DNA from: Bdellovibrio sp. | GTDB taxonomy: Bacteria; Bdellovibrionota; Bdellovibrionia; Bdellovibrionales; Bdellovibrionaceae | NCBI GenBank assembly: GCA_025359945.1 | Contig: JANYDD010000051.1 | Coordinates: 24,167 to 88,166 of the forward strand | Length of the DNA stretch: 64,000 nucleotides | Direction of reading: 5' to 3' | In this document: piece after piece, positions 7,407 to 16,676 of the stretch | Position numbering within the stretch: the stretch's first letter is position 1 | Layout of the letters: each line of letters starts with the position of its first letter | Notes under the pieces: generated by a model | The model's database searches: none | What the model saw: only the letters and a program-made list of their open reading frames with translations | What the model was told of the DNA's origin: nothing | Position numbers and translations under genes: made by a program

Positions 7407-8384
7407 TTAAACAGGATGATTAATTTTGACAAAAGAATCCTCTTTTTTACTTTCAAGCCAATTCTTCAGCTGCTTCTGAAAAGCCCGGTCAAAAAGCTTT
7501 GCGCGAAGTTCGTCTTTTTTCTTATCACACAAAGGATCTCGAACGCTTTTTTTCGCAAGAACTTTTAAGATGTAAAATCCATTCTTTGCTTTTGTTACTG
7601 GCGACAGTTGTCCAACATCTACATCCTTTATAGAGGCCTCAAGTTCGGCAGAGAACTCTCCGGATTTAAATGTTCCCAAAAGTCCGCCAGCGGTAAAATT
7701 GGGATCCTCGCTATACCTTTCAGCAACGACTTCAAAATTTTCGCCGCCTTTAAGTCGCTCGTAAGCTGCCTTGGCCCGTTCTTGGGCGCTGGACTCGCCG
7801 CCTTTTTTTGGATTGAAAAATAAATTGGCCACAGTAAATTCCTGGACTGCATTTTTCACTTGCGGAATCGTTCTTTGGCATTCCGAATAGATTTCATCTT
7901 CTGAGATCCGCAACCTAGTGGTGATTTCGGTCTCGATCAGGGAAGTCTTTTCTTTTTTTGAGCGAATCAAGTTTTGATACTCGGCTTGGTCCATTCCTTG
8001 ATTTTTGAGGGCCACAAAAAGCTCTTCTTTTTTCATTTGATTGCGTTTGGCGATTTCGCGAATTTCATCATCCACGGCGGCCTGGGTGATAGATAAATTA
8101 AGTCGCTTTATCTCAGAATCAAAAATTTTTTCGTTAATTAAATAATCAATTTGAGATTTTCGACTGGTTTTTAAGTCTTCAGCTTTTAGGTTAAGCAAAG
8201 AAAACTCGTCCAGCGGTTTCTCCTGGCTAAGGGATTTTTCAAGATTTTTGATATCGGACTCTAAAATGATCTCGTTGTTCATGATGGCAACAATTCGATC
8301 AACAATTCGATCAGCAGACCACGCCGCCTTGGCCAGGAAAACAGAAGGTAAAAAAAGGGCTAAAGATAAAATTGGCTTTTTCAT
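7407..8384 (-). CDS. surA: SurA-like periplasmic peptidyl-prolyl isomerase
   Basis: 325 residues: signal peptide (about 1-24), a SurA-type N-terminal chaperone region (about 25-170), and one parvulin rotamase domain (about 185-290) with NFEVVAERYSEDPNFTAGGLLG and the closing NGFYILKV. It would chaperone unfolded outer-membrane proteins in the periplasm. E. coli SurA has two parvulin domains; this one has a single one. It is the last of three consecutive parvulin genes and is followed by pdxA, supporting the SurA name. A four-copy 10-bp repeat lies upstream. Confidence 0.85.
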   Translation of the reverse strand: MKKPILSLALFLPSVFLAKAAWSADRIVDRIVAIMNNEIILESDIKNLEKSLSQEKPLDEFSLLNLKAEDLKTSRKSQIDYLINEKIFDSEIKRLNLSITQAAVDDEIREIAKRNQMKKEELFVALKNQGMDQAEYQNLIRSKKEKTSLIETEITTRLRISEDEIYSECQRTIPQVKNAVQEFTVANLFFNPKKGGESSAQERAKAAYERLKGGENFEVVAERYSEDPNFTAGGLLGTFKSGEFSAELEASIKDVDVGQLSPVTKAKNGFYILKVLAKKSVRDPLCDKKKDELRAKLFDRAFQKQLKNWLESKKEDSFVKINHPV

Positions 8385-8420
8385 GACTTTCTACCCTAGT
8401 GAGCTTAGGTGGTCGACGTC

Positions 8421-8460
8421 AAGACGGTTCAAGACGGTTCAAGACGGGTTAGGACGGGTC
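8421..8460. repeat. Tandem 10-bp repeat, four copies
   Basis: Units AAGACGGTTC, AAGACGGTTC, AAGACGGGTT, AGGACGGGTC run head to tail. Copies 1-2 are identical and the rest diverge by 1-3 bases. The last copy runs into the 3' end of the upstream parvulin lipoprotein gene (stop 8449-8451), and the array sits in the 64-bp gap before the surA-like gene. Confidence 0.85.
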
Positions 8461-9453
8461 GTATTTCTTTTCTTCCTTGTGGGGCTCCTTGCCAGGAGCT
8501 GGTTTTGACCCCCGAGTCTCGATACTGATTGTTTGGATCAATTCAGTGTTTTTTAAAACTTTGCTGGCGCGAATTCTTTGGTCTAACCATGACAAAAAAA
8601 CCGCTTGTTCTTTTTTCGCCGCTAAGAGGGCCTGAATACTATTTTTAACTTCTTCAAATTGGGCGACGCCAGGTGCAGCTTTTCTTTCCACTTTAAAAAA
8701 ATGAAAGCCGTAACTGCTTTCTAAAAGCGAACTAGGCACACCAATGGAAAGTGAGAAAGCTTTATCGAAAATATCTACTTCCCCCTTCTCTACCCAGCCG
8801 ACCAAACCCCCGTTTTTAGCTTCGGGAGACACCGAGTATTTGCTCGCCAATTTGGCAAAATCCCCTTTTTTGACTTCTTCTTTTAAGGCTTCAGCTTTGG
8901 TCAAATCGTCGACTACAATCTGCCGAAGATAAACTCGTTCCTTTCTTCGATACTTGTCCTTTTGGTCGGAATAATACTTTCTTAAATCTTCCAAAGACGG
9001 AGGAGCTATTTTTTCAGAGATCTTTTTATTTACCTTTTGATCCAGAAGGGTCTTTTCGACCAACTTTCGCCAATCGGTAAAAGATATATTCTCTTCGGCC
9101 AATTGTCTTCGAAATGAAAGATCATCCGGGTAGTTGGCCCGAAGATTATCGATCTCGGCATTGAGTTCCGTTTCGCTCACCGTAATATTTTGAATTTTTG
9201 CAAAATCCTGAACTAGACTTTGCATAATAAAATCTCGAACCACGGCTTCCTTAGCGCGCTGAACGTTAAGCGGGTCCTTAACAGAAAGTGCATCAAAATC
9301 TTTCAGTCGTCGCGAAAGCTTTTCGGCAAAATCTTTACTAGTCAATACATAGTCGTTCACTTGGACGATGGTCTGAGAGGAAATTTTTGAGGTGTTTAAC
9401 GTGCATGCCGAAATGAACAAAAAAGCTGAAAAAGAAAATTGAGTCAGCTTCAC
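8449..9453 (-). CDS. Parvulin-type peptidyl-prolyl isomerase lipoprotein (PrsA/SurA family)
   Basis: 334 residues beginning with a lipoprotein signal ending ISAC (Cys17), then a SurA_N-like helical region and a parvulin domain (about 175-270) with FAKLASKYSVSPEAKNGGLVG and YGFHFFKV. It is expected to be membrane-anchored in the envelope and to fold exported proteins. Its start overlaps the stop of the preceding parvulin gene by 4 nt. The C-terminal tail is charged (KEPHKEEKKYD), and its last codons come from the tandem repeat. Confidence 0.88.
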   Translation of the reverse strand: MKLTQFSFSAFLFISACTLNTSKISSQTIVQVNDYVLTSKDFAEKLSRRLKDFDALSVKDPLNVQRAKEAVVRDFIMQSLVQDFAKIQNITVSETELNAEIDNLRANYPDDLSFRRQLAEENISFTDWRKLVEKTLLDQKVNKKISEKIAPPSLEDLRKYYSDQKDKYRRKERVYLRQIVVDDLTKAEALKEEVKKGDFAKLASKYSVSPEAKNGGLVGWVEKGEVDIFDKAFSLSIGVPSSLLESSYGFHFFKVERKAAPGVAQFEEVKNSIQALLAAKKEQAVFLSWLDQRIRASKVLKNTELIQTISIETRGSKPAPGKEPHKEEKKYDPS

Positions 9454-10322
9454 TTGCTAATTTTTGAATTCACTTTGATCGTGTATTTTTTCTTTAACGC
9501 ATCAAAAAAAGTATCATATTTTACTTTTCGTTTCTCGTCATACACACCCAAACGAATCTTTCTTTTGTCGGCGTCGTTATAAGGCCGTTTGTCGATCAAC
9601 TTGACGATATGAAAACCATATTGAGTTTCGATCAACCCCTTAACTTCACCCTTTTTCATTCCCAACAAAGTTTGGTAATAATGCGGCACTAAATCGTTTT
9701 TTGACATGTATCCGACATCGCCGCCAAAGTTTTTAGTAAACACATCATCGGTGTACAGCTTAACTAGTTCAGCAAAAGGCCTTTTGCTTACTTTAACTTC
9801 GGCGAAAACTTCCTCGGCGCGCTTTTTAGCAGTTTGTTTTTGGGACGCTGTCGATCCTGCAGGAACCTCAAATAAAATATACGAGTATCGAACCTCAGGA
9901 TATTTTTGATAGTAAGCCTTCATTTCGGCTTCGGTGATTGCTGGAATATTTTCGAACTGTGGGCCTAACTCAGTTTCTAAAAACCCCGCGTACAAGGCTT
10001 GCTTAACCATAAACTGGACTTTTGGATTTTGAGCAACTTTCTTCTTTTCGGCTTCTTGCAAACCGATTTCTCGGCGCACAATTTCTTCAATAAATTCTTC
10101 TCGGGTGGGTGGATTAACAAAAGCCTTTTCCACGACGTAGTTAAATTCTTTGTTAAATTCGTCTAATGTAATTTTTCGATTTCCGGCTTCTATGTAAACC
10201 GGCGAGGTGTCGGGCCCTGGAGTTTGTGCTTGAATTTGCACACCGATGAATAGGTTTAAAAGAAATAAACCGGCCGTTAGTTTTGGAAAAGATTTTGTAG
10301 CGGAATCCATGATGTGTTGCAT
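9450..10322 (-). CDS. Parvulin-type peptidyl-prolyl isomerase, exported
   Basis: 290 residues with an N-terminal signal sequence ending near IQAQ, a helical chaperone region, and a parvulin domain (about 145-245) with FAELVKLYTDDVFTKNFGGDVG and YGFHIVKL. ATG 10322 is preferred over the internal ATG at residue 5 because AAAGGAT precedes it at a suitable distance. It is the first of three tandem parvulin genes, so the group probably arose by duplication and then specialised. Confidence 0.88.
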   Translation of the reverse strand: MQHIMDSATKSFPKLTAGLFLLNLFIGVQIQAQTPGPDTSPVYIEAGNRKITLDEFNKEFNYVVEKAFVNPPTREEFIEEIVRREIGLQEAEKKKVAQNPKVQFMVKQALYAGFLETELGPQFENIPAITEAEMKAYYQKYPEVRYSYILFEVPAGSTASQKQTAKKRAEEVFAEVKVSKRPFAELVKLYTDDVFTKNFGGDVGYMSKNDLVPHYYQTLLGMKKGEVKGLIETQYGFHIVKLIDKRPYNDADKRKIRLGVYDEKRKVKYDTFFDALKKKYTIKVNSKISK

Positions 10323-10361
10323 TCTAAATCCTTTTTTATTTGAGAGTACTTTTCACCTTTC

Positions 10362-10390
10362 AGACTACAAGGACCCATTGCGCGCGTCAA
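10362..10390 (-). promoter_or_regulatory. Candidate sigma70-type promoter for the parvulin genes
   Basis: Read on the minus strand: TTGACG (10385-10390), 17 bp, TAGTCT (10362-10367), in the 108-bp gap upstream of the first parvulin start. The -35 is good; the -10 keeps only the first two T/A and the last T. Confidence 0.35.
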
Positions 10391-10430
10391 ACACCCCCTT
10401 GAGATCTTGGCTGCACCGACGAACGTCTAG

Positions 10431-11066
10431 CTAAAACTTTTTTGTGGCTTCGATCCGAAGGTTTTGCAGGGCATTTCCTAAATCAGCCAAAATTTTTGGA
10501 TCGCGGGGATCGTCCGCTTTTGTGAACGGACCATGGGGGCCGGCCCACTCGATATACAACTTTGAAAAAGGTTTTGGAAAAAAACTTTGGTTCCACGATT
10601 TTTTAAATCGCCACGCTGACGGGCTGTACACGCCGCAAACAAAAATCGGAAGTTCAGTCAGTCGACTGACTTCGATCACCCCAGATTTAACTTGGTATAT
10701 TGGCCCCTTTGGCCCATCAACCGCAAAACTTGTACTGTGCCCCTGACGCACTAATCGAAGCAAACCTTTGAGGGCTTGAATTCCACCGCGTGTTGAGGAC
10801 CCTCTTGAGGTTTTACCCCCCAAAAGCCGAATCACTTGATCGACTAATTCGCCGTCGCGACTTGTTGATGTGATCGTAGCGATATTATATTTTTTAATCA
10901 GATGAAAAATCGAAAGTTCGTCGCCATGCCAATGGGCTAAAATAAACGGCAGGCCGGCTTCATGGCGCCTTTTCATTTCCGGAGCTATGACTTCGGTCAC
11001 GCGCCATGACCAAGAAATAAGTCGGTAGATGATAAAGATAAAAGTGCCTAAGAAAAGGCGTCTCAA
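10431..11066 (-). CDS. DUF374-family lysophospholipid acyltransferase-like protein
   Basis: 211 residues. Family features are LAHWHGDELS near residue 40, TSRDGELVDQVIRLLGG, SSTRGGIQALKGLL and FAVDGPKGPIYQVKSGV, the DUF374 signature related to LPS/phospholipid acyltransferases. It is likely bound to the inner membrane through its hydrophobic N-terminus and may acylate a lipid A-like or lipid intermediate. The substrate cannot be given. It follows etfA by 12 bp in the same direction. Confidence 0.85.
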   Translation of the reverse strand: MRRLFLGTFIFIIYRLISWSWRVTEVIAPEMKRRHEAGLPFILAHWHGDELSIFHLIKKYNIATITSTSRDGELVDQVIRLLGGKTSRGSSTRGGIQALKGLLRLVRQGHSTSFAVDGPKGPIYQVKSGVIEVSRLTELPIFVCGVYSPSAWRFKKSWNQSFFPKPFSKLYIEWAGPHGPFTKADDPRDPKILADLGNALQNLRIEATKKF

Positions 11067-11078
11067 TTTGGGTTGACC

Positions 11079-12044
11079 TTATCCTTCAAGAACTTTTTTA
11101 AACTCTTGGGTGAGCAAGGGTAAAATCTCAAACAAGTCTCCGACGATTCCGTAGGAGGCTTTTTGGAAAATGGGCGCATTCGGATCGTTGTTGATCGCGA
11201 CGATATATTTGCTTCCGCTCATACCTGCTAAATGCTGAATCGCTCCTGAAATTCCCACAGCAATATATAAAGCTGGAGCTACAGTTTTTCCGGTTTGCCC
11301 CACCTGCATATTATGCGGAACCCAACCCGCATCAACCACGGCCCGAGAGGCCCCAAGAGTGGCTCCCAAAACTAGGGCCAGAGGTTCTAACAAAGAAAAA
11401 TTCTTGGCATCTTTTAAGCCGCGGCCACCAGAAACAACAACAGAGGCCTCGGTTAAATCTAATTTTGATTGCGACGAGCGGATAACGCTTTTGACTTCTG
11501 CCAAAAGTTTAACATCGGGTTTTTGTTTCTCGACCAAAACAGTAGGGCTTGAATTTTTTTGGCCAGTAACCCAGGTGATTTGATTGGGGCGAACTAAAGC
11601 CATCTGAGGTTGCCGTGCCATTTGCAAAGTGGCGACAACTTTACCGGCTAAAAATGGTTTTTTTACTTCCAACTTGCCATTCTGCAATTGAATCTGTGTG
11701 ACATCAGAAGCAAGGCTTGAATTCTGATGCACTGCCAGCATTGGAAATAAATCTTTGGTCAGGCTTGAAGCCGAAGCTAAAACAGTCGTTGGTTTAATTT
11801 CTGCGCACAGTCCTTTCAAGGATTCTAGATAAAGTTCAGACTGGTATAAATCAAAAGCTGTGTTTTTAAATTGAAAACACTTTTTGACCCCATAAGCGGA
11901 CAATACAGAAACATCAACAGCAGGCGATCCAAAGATTACGCAGTTAGTTTCGCCTTCCTGAGCCTGAGTCCAAGACAAAAGTTCTAAAGAACTTTTTTTT
12001 AGTTGGCCGGAATGGGTTTCTAGAAAAATGAGAAATGAATTCAT
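11079..12044 (-). CDS. etfA: Electron transfer flavoprotein alpha subunit
   Basis: 321 residues. The C-terminal FAD domain is clear: SGGRGLKDAKNF, GATLGASRAVVDAGW, QVGQTGKTVAP and YIAVGISGAIQHLAGM. With EtfB it forms the soluble flavoprotein that carries electrons from acyl-CoA and related dehydrogenases to the quinone pool. Its start overlaps the etfB stop by 4 nt. The N-terminal domain is divergent, as usual. Confidence 0.96.
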   Translation of the reverse strand: MNSFLIFLETHSGQLKKSSLELLSWTQAQEGETNCVIFGSPAVDVSVLSAYGVKKCFQFKNTAFDLYQSELYLESLKGLCAEIKPTTVLASASSLTKDLFPMLAVHQNSSLASDVTQIQLQNGKLEVKKPFLAGKVVATLQMARQPQMALVRPNQITWVTGQKNSSPTVLVEKQKPDVKLLAEVKSVIRSSQSKLDLTEASVVVSGGRGLKDAKNFSLLEPLALVLGATLGASRAVVDAGWVPHNMQVGQTGKTVAPALYIAVGISGAIQHLAGMSGSKYIVAINNDPNAPIFQKASYGIVGDLFEILPLLTQEFKKVLEG

Positions 12045-12814
12045 GACAGCACCTTTGCTTCATTTCGGAGTTTTTGGACTAGGGCCGAAACTTGTTCTTG
12101 CGCAGATCCCGATAACATCTGACCGGCAGGTTTTTCAGCGGGCAATTCAAGTTTGATTAAATTCCAGCTTGCTGGGGACAGATCTAAACTTGCCCATTCG
12201 ATTTCTTTTATGGTCTTTTTTTTGGCTTTCATAATTCCAGGAAGGCTTGCGTATCTAGGAGTATTTAACCCTTTGTTGGCCGAAATCACACACGGCAAAG
12301 AAATCTCAACTACCTCTTTGGTGCCACCTTCGACGTCGCGTTCGGCAGTTAACTTTTTGTCCTGAAGTTGAATTTTTGAAACCACGCTAACGTGAGGAAT
12401 TTTCAAATACTGGGCAAGCATTTGCGGCACCGATGACGAATTTGTGTCAATCGAAAGTTTACCCGCCAGAATTATATCAAAGCCTCCGGCCATTTGAATC
12501 ACCAACGACAAAGCTTGAGCGGACAAAAGCGGATCTAAAAATTCTGCCGAGTCGATCGCGATGGCTTCATCAGCCCCCATCGCTAACGCCGTTCGTAAAG
12601 ACTCTACGGTTCTTTTTTTTGGCCCCAAACTAACCACAAAAATTTGCGAGCCCGGTTGAGCATCGCGGATTTTAATGGCCTCTTCTACGGCGTATTCATC
12701 GTAGGGATTCATCACCCATTTGATATTTTGCGTTTCCAGACTTTTGCCGTCGGCTGAAATTTTCACCTTAGTCTCTGTGTCGGGAACTTGCTTGATGCAG
12801 ACAAAAATTTTCAT
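12041..12814 (-). CDS. etfB: Electron transfer flavoprotein beta subunit
   Basis: 257 residues with the EtfB pattern: N-terminal KIFVCIKQVPDTETKV, VMNPYDEYAVEEA, the AMP-binding stretch GADEAIAID followed by LAGKLSIDTNSSSVPQMLA, and the recognition loop LPCVISANKGLNTPRYASLPGIMKAKKK. First gene of the minus-strand group; the -35/-10 pair at 12861-12888 could drive it. Confidence 0.96.
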   Translation of the reverse strand: MKIFVCIKQVPDTETKVKISADGKSLETQNIKWVMNPYDEYAVEEAIKIRDAQPGSQIFVVSLGPKKRTVESLRTALAMGADEAIAIDSAEFLDPLLSAQALSLVIQMAGGFDIILAGKLSIDTNSSSVPQMLAQYLKIPHVSVVSKIQLQDKKLTAERDVEGGTKEVVEISLPCVISANKGLNTPRYASLPGIMKAKKKTIKEIEWASLDLSPASWNLIKLELPAEKPAGQMLSGSAQEQVSALVQKLRNEAKVLS

Positions 12815-12860
12815 CCGTTTAGGCCTTTCTGTTTTCTGAGTGTGCAGTTTCGAACCTTCG

Positions 12861-12888
12861 ATTATGTCGAACTGTGGTCATTTTGCAA
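12861..12888 (-). promoter_or_regulatory. Candidate sigma70-type promoter for etfBA
   Basis: On the minus strand: TTGCAA (12883-12888), 16 bp, CATAAT (12861-12866), about 45 bp upstream of the etfB start. Five of six -10 bases match consensus. Confidence 0.45.
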
Positions 12889-12990
12889 TCCGCTTAGCAC
12901 AGTCGATGTCTAGGTTAACACTTCGCAATGTTAAAATGTTTAATCCTCCAGACGCTAGACAGTTCAATCAATGAAAAGTTAATATTTAAT

Positions 12991-13163
12991 AGGGTCTTTG
13001 AAAAGTAACTGTGGGAGGGAAGCTTTGTGAAAAAATTCTGGCCTAGGCATTGGCAGAAACCTTAGCCAGCAACCCTAACCAGCAGCTGCGGCTGCCGACT
13101 GACAACGAACGTCCAGAACTTTTTCACAAAGTTTTTAGCTCCCGGATAGTTTTCAAACACCCT
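12991..13163. repeat. 173-nt imperfect palindrome (structured element)
   Basis: Left arm 12991-13043 and right arm 13111-13163 are inverted copies. Shared blocks, read from the outside in, are AGGGT, TTTGAAAA, GGGAG, CTTTGTGAAAAA and TTCTGG, with small gaps. The centre has its own smaller pairing (GGCAG at about 13052 with CTGCC at about 13092). It could be a folded RNA, a strong terminator for etf-side readthrough, or a small non-autonomous mobile element. No protein is encoded. Confidence 0.75.
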
Positions 13164-13187
13164 CAAGGAATCCATTCCATCAATTTT

Positions 13188-13203
13188 GATTCAATATTGA
13201 ATC
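13188..13203. promoter_or_regulatory. Perfect 16-bp palindrome, candidate operator of sdhCAB
   Basis: GATTCAATATTGAATC is a perfect palindrome 37 bp upstream of the sdhC start. A further half-site GATTC at 13210-13214 repeats the motif one helical turn on. A dimeric regulator binding here would act on sdhCAB; which one is unknown. Confidence 0.5.
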
Positions 13204-13239
13204 AGTGTTGATTCCTGACTTATTTCTTTCGGAGAAATC

Positions 13240-13941
13240 ATGCAGTCTGTAGATTTGAATTCGGTCAAAAGTTTTCGCTGTCCCTCAAATTATTTTTTCA
13301 CATCGGTGGGGAAAAAACTAGTTATGGGAATTTCTGGTTTGGTTTGGGCCGGATTTGTAATGGGTCACATGGCTGGCAATATGCTGATGTTTATCAGTCC
13401 AGGCGCTTACAATTCCTACGGGCATGCGCTGACTTCCGGCGGACTTATCTATGTGGTCGAAACCGTTTTGTTGACGGCCTTAAGCATTCACGTTTTTTTT
13501 GCGGTTTGGTTGACCGTAGACAATCGCAGGGCCAGGGGATCTCAAGGGTATGCGCTTAGTCAAAAAGGCAGCAAAGGGGCATCAATAGCATCGCGAACAA
13601 TGGCCGCTCAAGGGTCATTGATTTTGGCTTTTATTATTTTTCATTTAATTACTTTTAAATTTGGCCCGGTTTACGAAACAACCGTCAACGGCGTTCAGAT
13701 GCGTGATCTTCATCGATTGATGGTCGAAGTGTTTCAGCAGCCAGGATATTTTGCGTGGTATGTTTTTTGTTTGGTGTTATTAGGCGTCCATTTACGCCAC
13801 GGCATAAGTTCAATTTTTCAATCTTTAGGTGTATTGAATTCCAACAATCAAGCCACCTTCCAAAAGGTGGGAATTGTGTATGCGATAGTTGTCTCTTTAG
13901 GTTTTCTTTCTCAGCCCATTTCTGTTTTCTTATCGAGGTAA
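13240..13941 (+). CDS. sdhC: Succinate dehydrogenase/fumarate reductase cytochrome b subunit
   Basis: 233-residue membrane anchor of the cytochrome b558 (single-subunit, B-type) family, with five hydrophobic helices. Histidines suited to ligate two haems lie in VMGHMAGN, LSIHVFF, IFHLITF and LGVHLRHG. It binds quinone and anchors the SdhAB catalytic dimer. The start follows CGGAGAAATC. The next gene begins 9 bp after its stop, and no SdhD is present, as expected for this type. Confidence 0.94.
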   Translation: MQSVDLNSVKSFRCPSNYFFTSVGKKLVMGISGLVWAGFVMGHMAGNMLMFISPGAYNSYGHALTSGGLIYVVETVLLTALSIHVFFAVWLTVDNRRARGSQGYALSQKGSKGASIASRTMAAQGSLILAFIIFHLITFKFGPVYETTVNGVQMRDLHRLMVEVFQQPGYFAWYVFCLVLLGVHLRHGISSIFQSLGVLNSNNQATFQKVGIVYAIVVSLGFLSQPISVFLSR

Positions 13942-13950
13942 ATCATATTT

Positions 13951-15867
13951 ATGACAAAATTAAATGGCCAAGTTCCAAGCGGATCGATTGAAGAAATCTG
14001 GAATAATCACAAATTTAATTTAAAATTAGTAAATCCCGCCAACAAAAGAAAACATTCAGTGATCGTTGTTGGCACAGGCTTAGCCGGAGCAAGTGCCGCG
14101 GCCTCTTTGGGAGAGCTTGGTTACCAGGTAAAAGCTTTTTGTGTGCACGAAAGCCCCAGAAGGGCGCATTCGGTCGCCGCACAAGGTGGCATTAACGCCG
14201 CGAAAAATTATAAGAATGACGGAGACTCGGTACATCGGCTTTTTTATGACACCGTAAAGGGTGGGGATTTTCGTGCGCGCGAAGCTAACGTGCATCGTTT
14301 GGCCGAAATCTCGACAACAATTATCGACCAATGCGTGGCTCAGGGAGTTCCGTTTGCTCGAGAATACGGTGGGCTTTTAGCCAATCGATCTTTTGGCGGA
14401 GCTCAAGTTTCGCGAACTTTCTATGCCAGGGGCCAAACGGGTCAGCAGCTGCTCTTGGGTGCTTATTCGTCGATGATGCGGCAGGTGGAAAAAAAGCAAG
14501 TCGAGCTTCTCACTCGCCGAGAAATGTTGGACCTTGTTGTGATCGACGGGAAAGCTCGTGGAATTGTGGTCAGAAATCTTCTGACCGGAGCACTGGAGTC
14601 TCATGTTGCAGATGCCGTGGTTCTTGCGACGGGTGGATACTCGAATGTGTTTTTTCTTTCAACCAACGCGATGGCGTGCGCGGTCACCGCCACTTGGCGC
14701 GCCTACAAGCGCGGCGCTTTTTTTGCTAATCCTTGCTTTACTCAAATTCATCCCACGTGCATTCCGGTTTCCGGAGAACTGCAATCAAAACTCACCCTAA
14801 TGAGCGAATCGCTTCGCAACGACGGCCGCGTTTGGGTGCCAAAAGCAAAAGGCGACAAAAGGCAGGCCTCGCAAATCCCGGATTCAGAGCGCGATTATTT
14901 TTTAGAGCGCATTTATCCAAGCTTTGGAAATCTAGCTCCAAGGGACGTGGCCTCGCGGCAAGCCAAATTCCGGATCGACGAAGGCCATGGCGTTGGCCCT
15001 ACGGGATTGGCTGTTTATTTAGATTTTAGGGACGCCATCTCTAGAGTTGGCAAAAAAGCGATTGCCGAAAAGTACGGAAATCTTTTTGAGATGTATGAAA
15101 AGATCACAGGCGAAAACCCCTATGAAATGCCGATGAGAATTTTTCCTGCGCCACATTACACCATGGGCGGACTGTGGGTTGACTACAATTTGATGAGCAC
15201 CTTGCCGGGATTGTTCGTCGCGGGCGAAGCTAATTTTTCTGACCACGGCGCCAATCGTTTGGGGGCATCGGCACTGATGCAAGGCTTGGCAGACGGATAC
15301 TTCGTTTTGCCCTACACCTTGGGAAATTATATCGCTCAGAAAGCTAAAGATAATGTCACGATCGACCATCCCAAATTTAAAGAAGCAGAACAAAATATCC
15401 GATTGCAAATTCAAACCATGATGAAAATAAAAGGTTCACGCACAGTGGACTCGATCCACAAAGAGCTTGGCCGAATTATGTGGGAATACTGTGGCATGTC
15501 GCGCAGCGAACAGGGCTTACAAAAAGCGCTAAAACAAATCCCCGAGCTTCGCGAAAAATTTTGGAATGACGTGCAAATCCCAGGCAGCGAAAATGACGTT
15601 AACACCGAGCTTGAAAAAGCCGGACGCGTCGCTGATTTCATCGAGCTTGGCGAATTAATGTGCCAAGACGCTTTGGAAAGAAACGAATCCTGCGGGGGAC
15701 ACTTTCGCGAAGAATACCAAACCCCAGACAACGAAGCGCTTCGCAATGATCAAAATTTTTGCCACGTAGCTGCTTGGGAATTCAAAGGCGAAAAAGAAAA
15801 AGCCCAGCGCCATATTGAAGATCTGAATTTTGAAAACGTAAAATTGGCTAGCCGTTCTTATAAGTGA
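13951..15867 (+). CDS. sdhA: Succinate dehydrogenase/fumarate reductase flavoprotein subunit
   Basis: 638 residues. The Rossmann FAD motif [13 protein letters not shown] is near residue 35, the histidine for covalent FAD lies in [14 protein letters not shown], and [18 protein letters not shown] closes the FAD site. The catalytic capping region contains [14 protein letters not shown]. It oxidises succinate (or reduces fumarate) at the inner-membrane face. Length and anchor type match the non-E. coli class found in Bacillus, epsilon- and delta-like bacteria. Direction of reaction in vivo cannot be told. Confidence 0.96.
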   Translation: MTKLNGQVPSGSIEEIWNNHKFNLKLVNPANKRKHSVIVVGTGLAGASAAASLGELGYQVKAFCVHESPRRAHSVAAQGGINAAKNYKNDGDSVHRLFYDTVKGGDFRAREANVHRLAEISTTIIDQCVAQGVPFAREYGGLLANRSFGGAQVSRTFYARGQTGQQLLLGAYSSMMRQVEKKQVELLTRREMLDLVVIDGKARGIVVRNLLTGALESHVADAVVLATGGYSNVFFLSTNAMACAVTATWRAYKRGAFFANPCFTQIHPTCIPVSGELQSKLTLMSESLRNDGRVWVPKAKGDKRQASQIPDSERDYFLERIYPSFGNLAPRDVASRQAKFRIDEGHGVGPTGLAVYLDFRDAISRVGKKAIAEKYGNLFEMYEKITGENPYEMPMRIFPAPHYTMGGLWVDYNLMSTLPGLFVAGEANFSDHGANRLGASALMQGLADGYFVLPYTLGNYIAQKAKDNVTIDHPKFKEAEQNIRLQIQTMMKIKGSRTVDSIHKELGRIMWEYCGMSRSEQGLQKALKQIPELREKFWNDVQIPGSENDVNTELEKAGRVADFIELGELMCQDALERNESCGGHFREEYQTPDNEALRNDQNFCHVAAWEFKGEKEKAQRHIEDLNFENVKLASRSYK

Positions 15868-15890
15868 GCCCGACAAGTGAGGAATCCTGC

Positions 15891-16676
15891 ATGAAAGACC
15901 ATACTCTGAAATTAAAACTTAAAGTTTGGCGCCAGGCCTCTAGCAAAACGCTGGGGCGATTTGTCGAATACGAAGCCAGCGAAGTTTCAACGCACTCATC
16001 TTTTTTGGAAATGATCGATCAAGTGAACGAAGGCCTGATCAAAAAAGGTGAAGAACCCATTACTTTTGACCATGATTGCCGCGAAGGAATTTGCGGAAGC
16101 TGTGGGTTTATGATCAACGGTGAAGCTCACGGTCCACTCAAGGGAACCACCGTTTGCCAACTTCACATGCGCAATTTTAAAGACGGAGAAACCTTGACCA
16201 TCGAGCCTTGGCGCGCGCAAGCCTTTCCGATCATCAAAGATTTAATGGTGGATAGATCTGCGTTTGATAGAATTATAGCCAAGGGTGGGTATATTTCTGT
16301 CGATACGGGGAATGCGCCAGATGCGAATTCTCTGCCCGTTCCTAAGCCCGATGCTGACGATGCCTTTATGTCGGCGGCATGCATTGCTTGCGGCGCTTGC
16401 GTGGCCTCGTGCAAGAATGCATCGGCGATGTTGTTCGTATCTGCCAAAGTGAATCACTTGTCGTTACTTCCGCAAGGCGGCGTCGAACGACCCGAACGTG
16501 TTCACAGCATGGTGGCTCAAATGGATGCCGAAGGTTTTGGAGCTTGCACAAGTACAGGATCATGCTCGGCATCTTGCCCTAAAGAAATTTCGCTTTCGAA
16601 TATCGCTAAGCTGAATCGAGAACTTTTGTTTTCGGCATTAACAAGGCGCCAGGCGCCATCAGGGGATGGCGTCTAA
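15891..16676 (+). CDS. sdhB: Succinate dehydrogenase/fumarate reductase iron-sulfur subunit
   Basis: The start is taken as ATG 15891 because GTGAGGAA precedes it; an upstream in-frame GTG at 15864 overlaps sdhA and lacks a site. The 261-residue product carries the [2Fe-2S] cysteines in [10 protein letters not shown] with the later CQLHM. The [4Fe-4S] and [3Fe-4S] clusters are in [11 protein letters not shown] and [12 protein letters not shown]. It passes electrons from FAD to the cytochrome b subunit. It ends tail to tail with the hydrolase gene, with 4 nt shared. Confidence 0.95.
   Translation: MKDHTLKLKLKVWRQASSKTLGRFVEYEASEVSTHSSFLEMIDQVNEGLIKKGEEPITFDHDCREGICGSCGFMINGEAHGPLKGTTVCQLHMRNFKDGETLTIEPWRAQAFPIIKDLMVDRSAFDRIIAKGGYISVDTGNAPDANSLPVPKPDADDAFMSAACIACGACVASCKNASAMLFVSAKVNHLSLLPQGGVERPERVHSMVAQMDAEGFGACTSTGSCSASCPKEISLSNIAKLNRELLFSALTRRQAPSGDGV

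Larger units (their letters stand above)
12815..13239. other. 425-bp divergent intergenic region between etfB and sdhC
   Basis: Holds, from left to right: the etfB ribosome site and a candidate etfB promoter (12861-12888, minus), about 100 bp with nothing recognised, a 173-nt imperfect palindrome (12991-13163), a 16-bp palindrome (13188-13203), and the sdhC ribosome site CGGAGA before ATG 13240. No open frame of note. Confidence 0.7.

Noticed and set aside
8421..8460. Tandem repeat as a CRISPR array
   Set aside because: Units are 10 bp, directly adjacent with no spacers, and no cas genes are present anywhere in the window.
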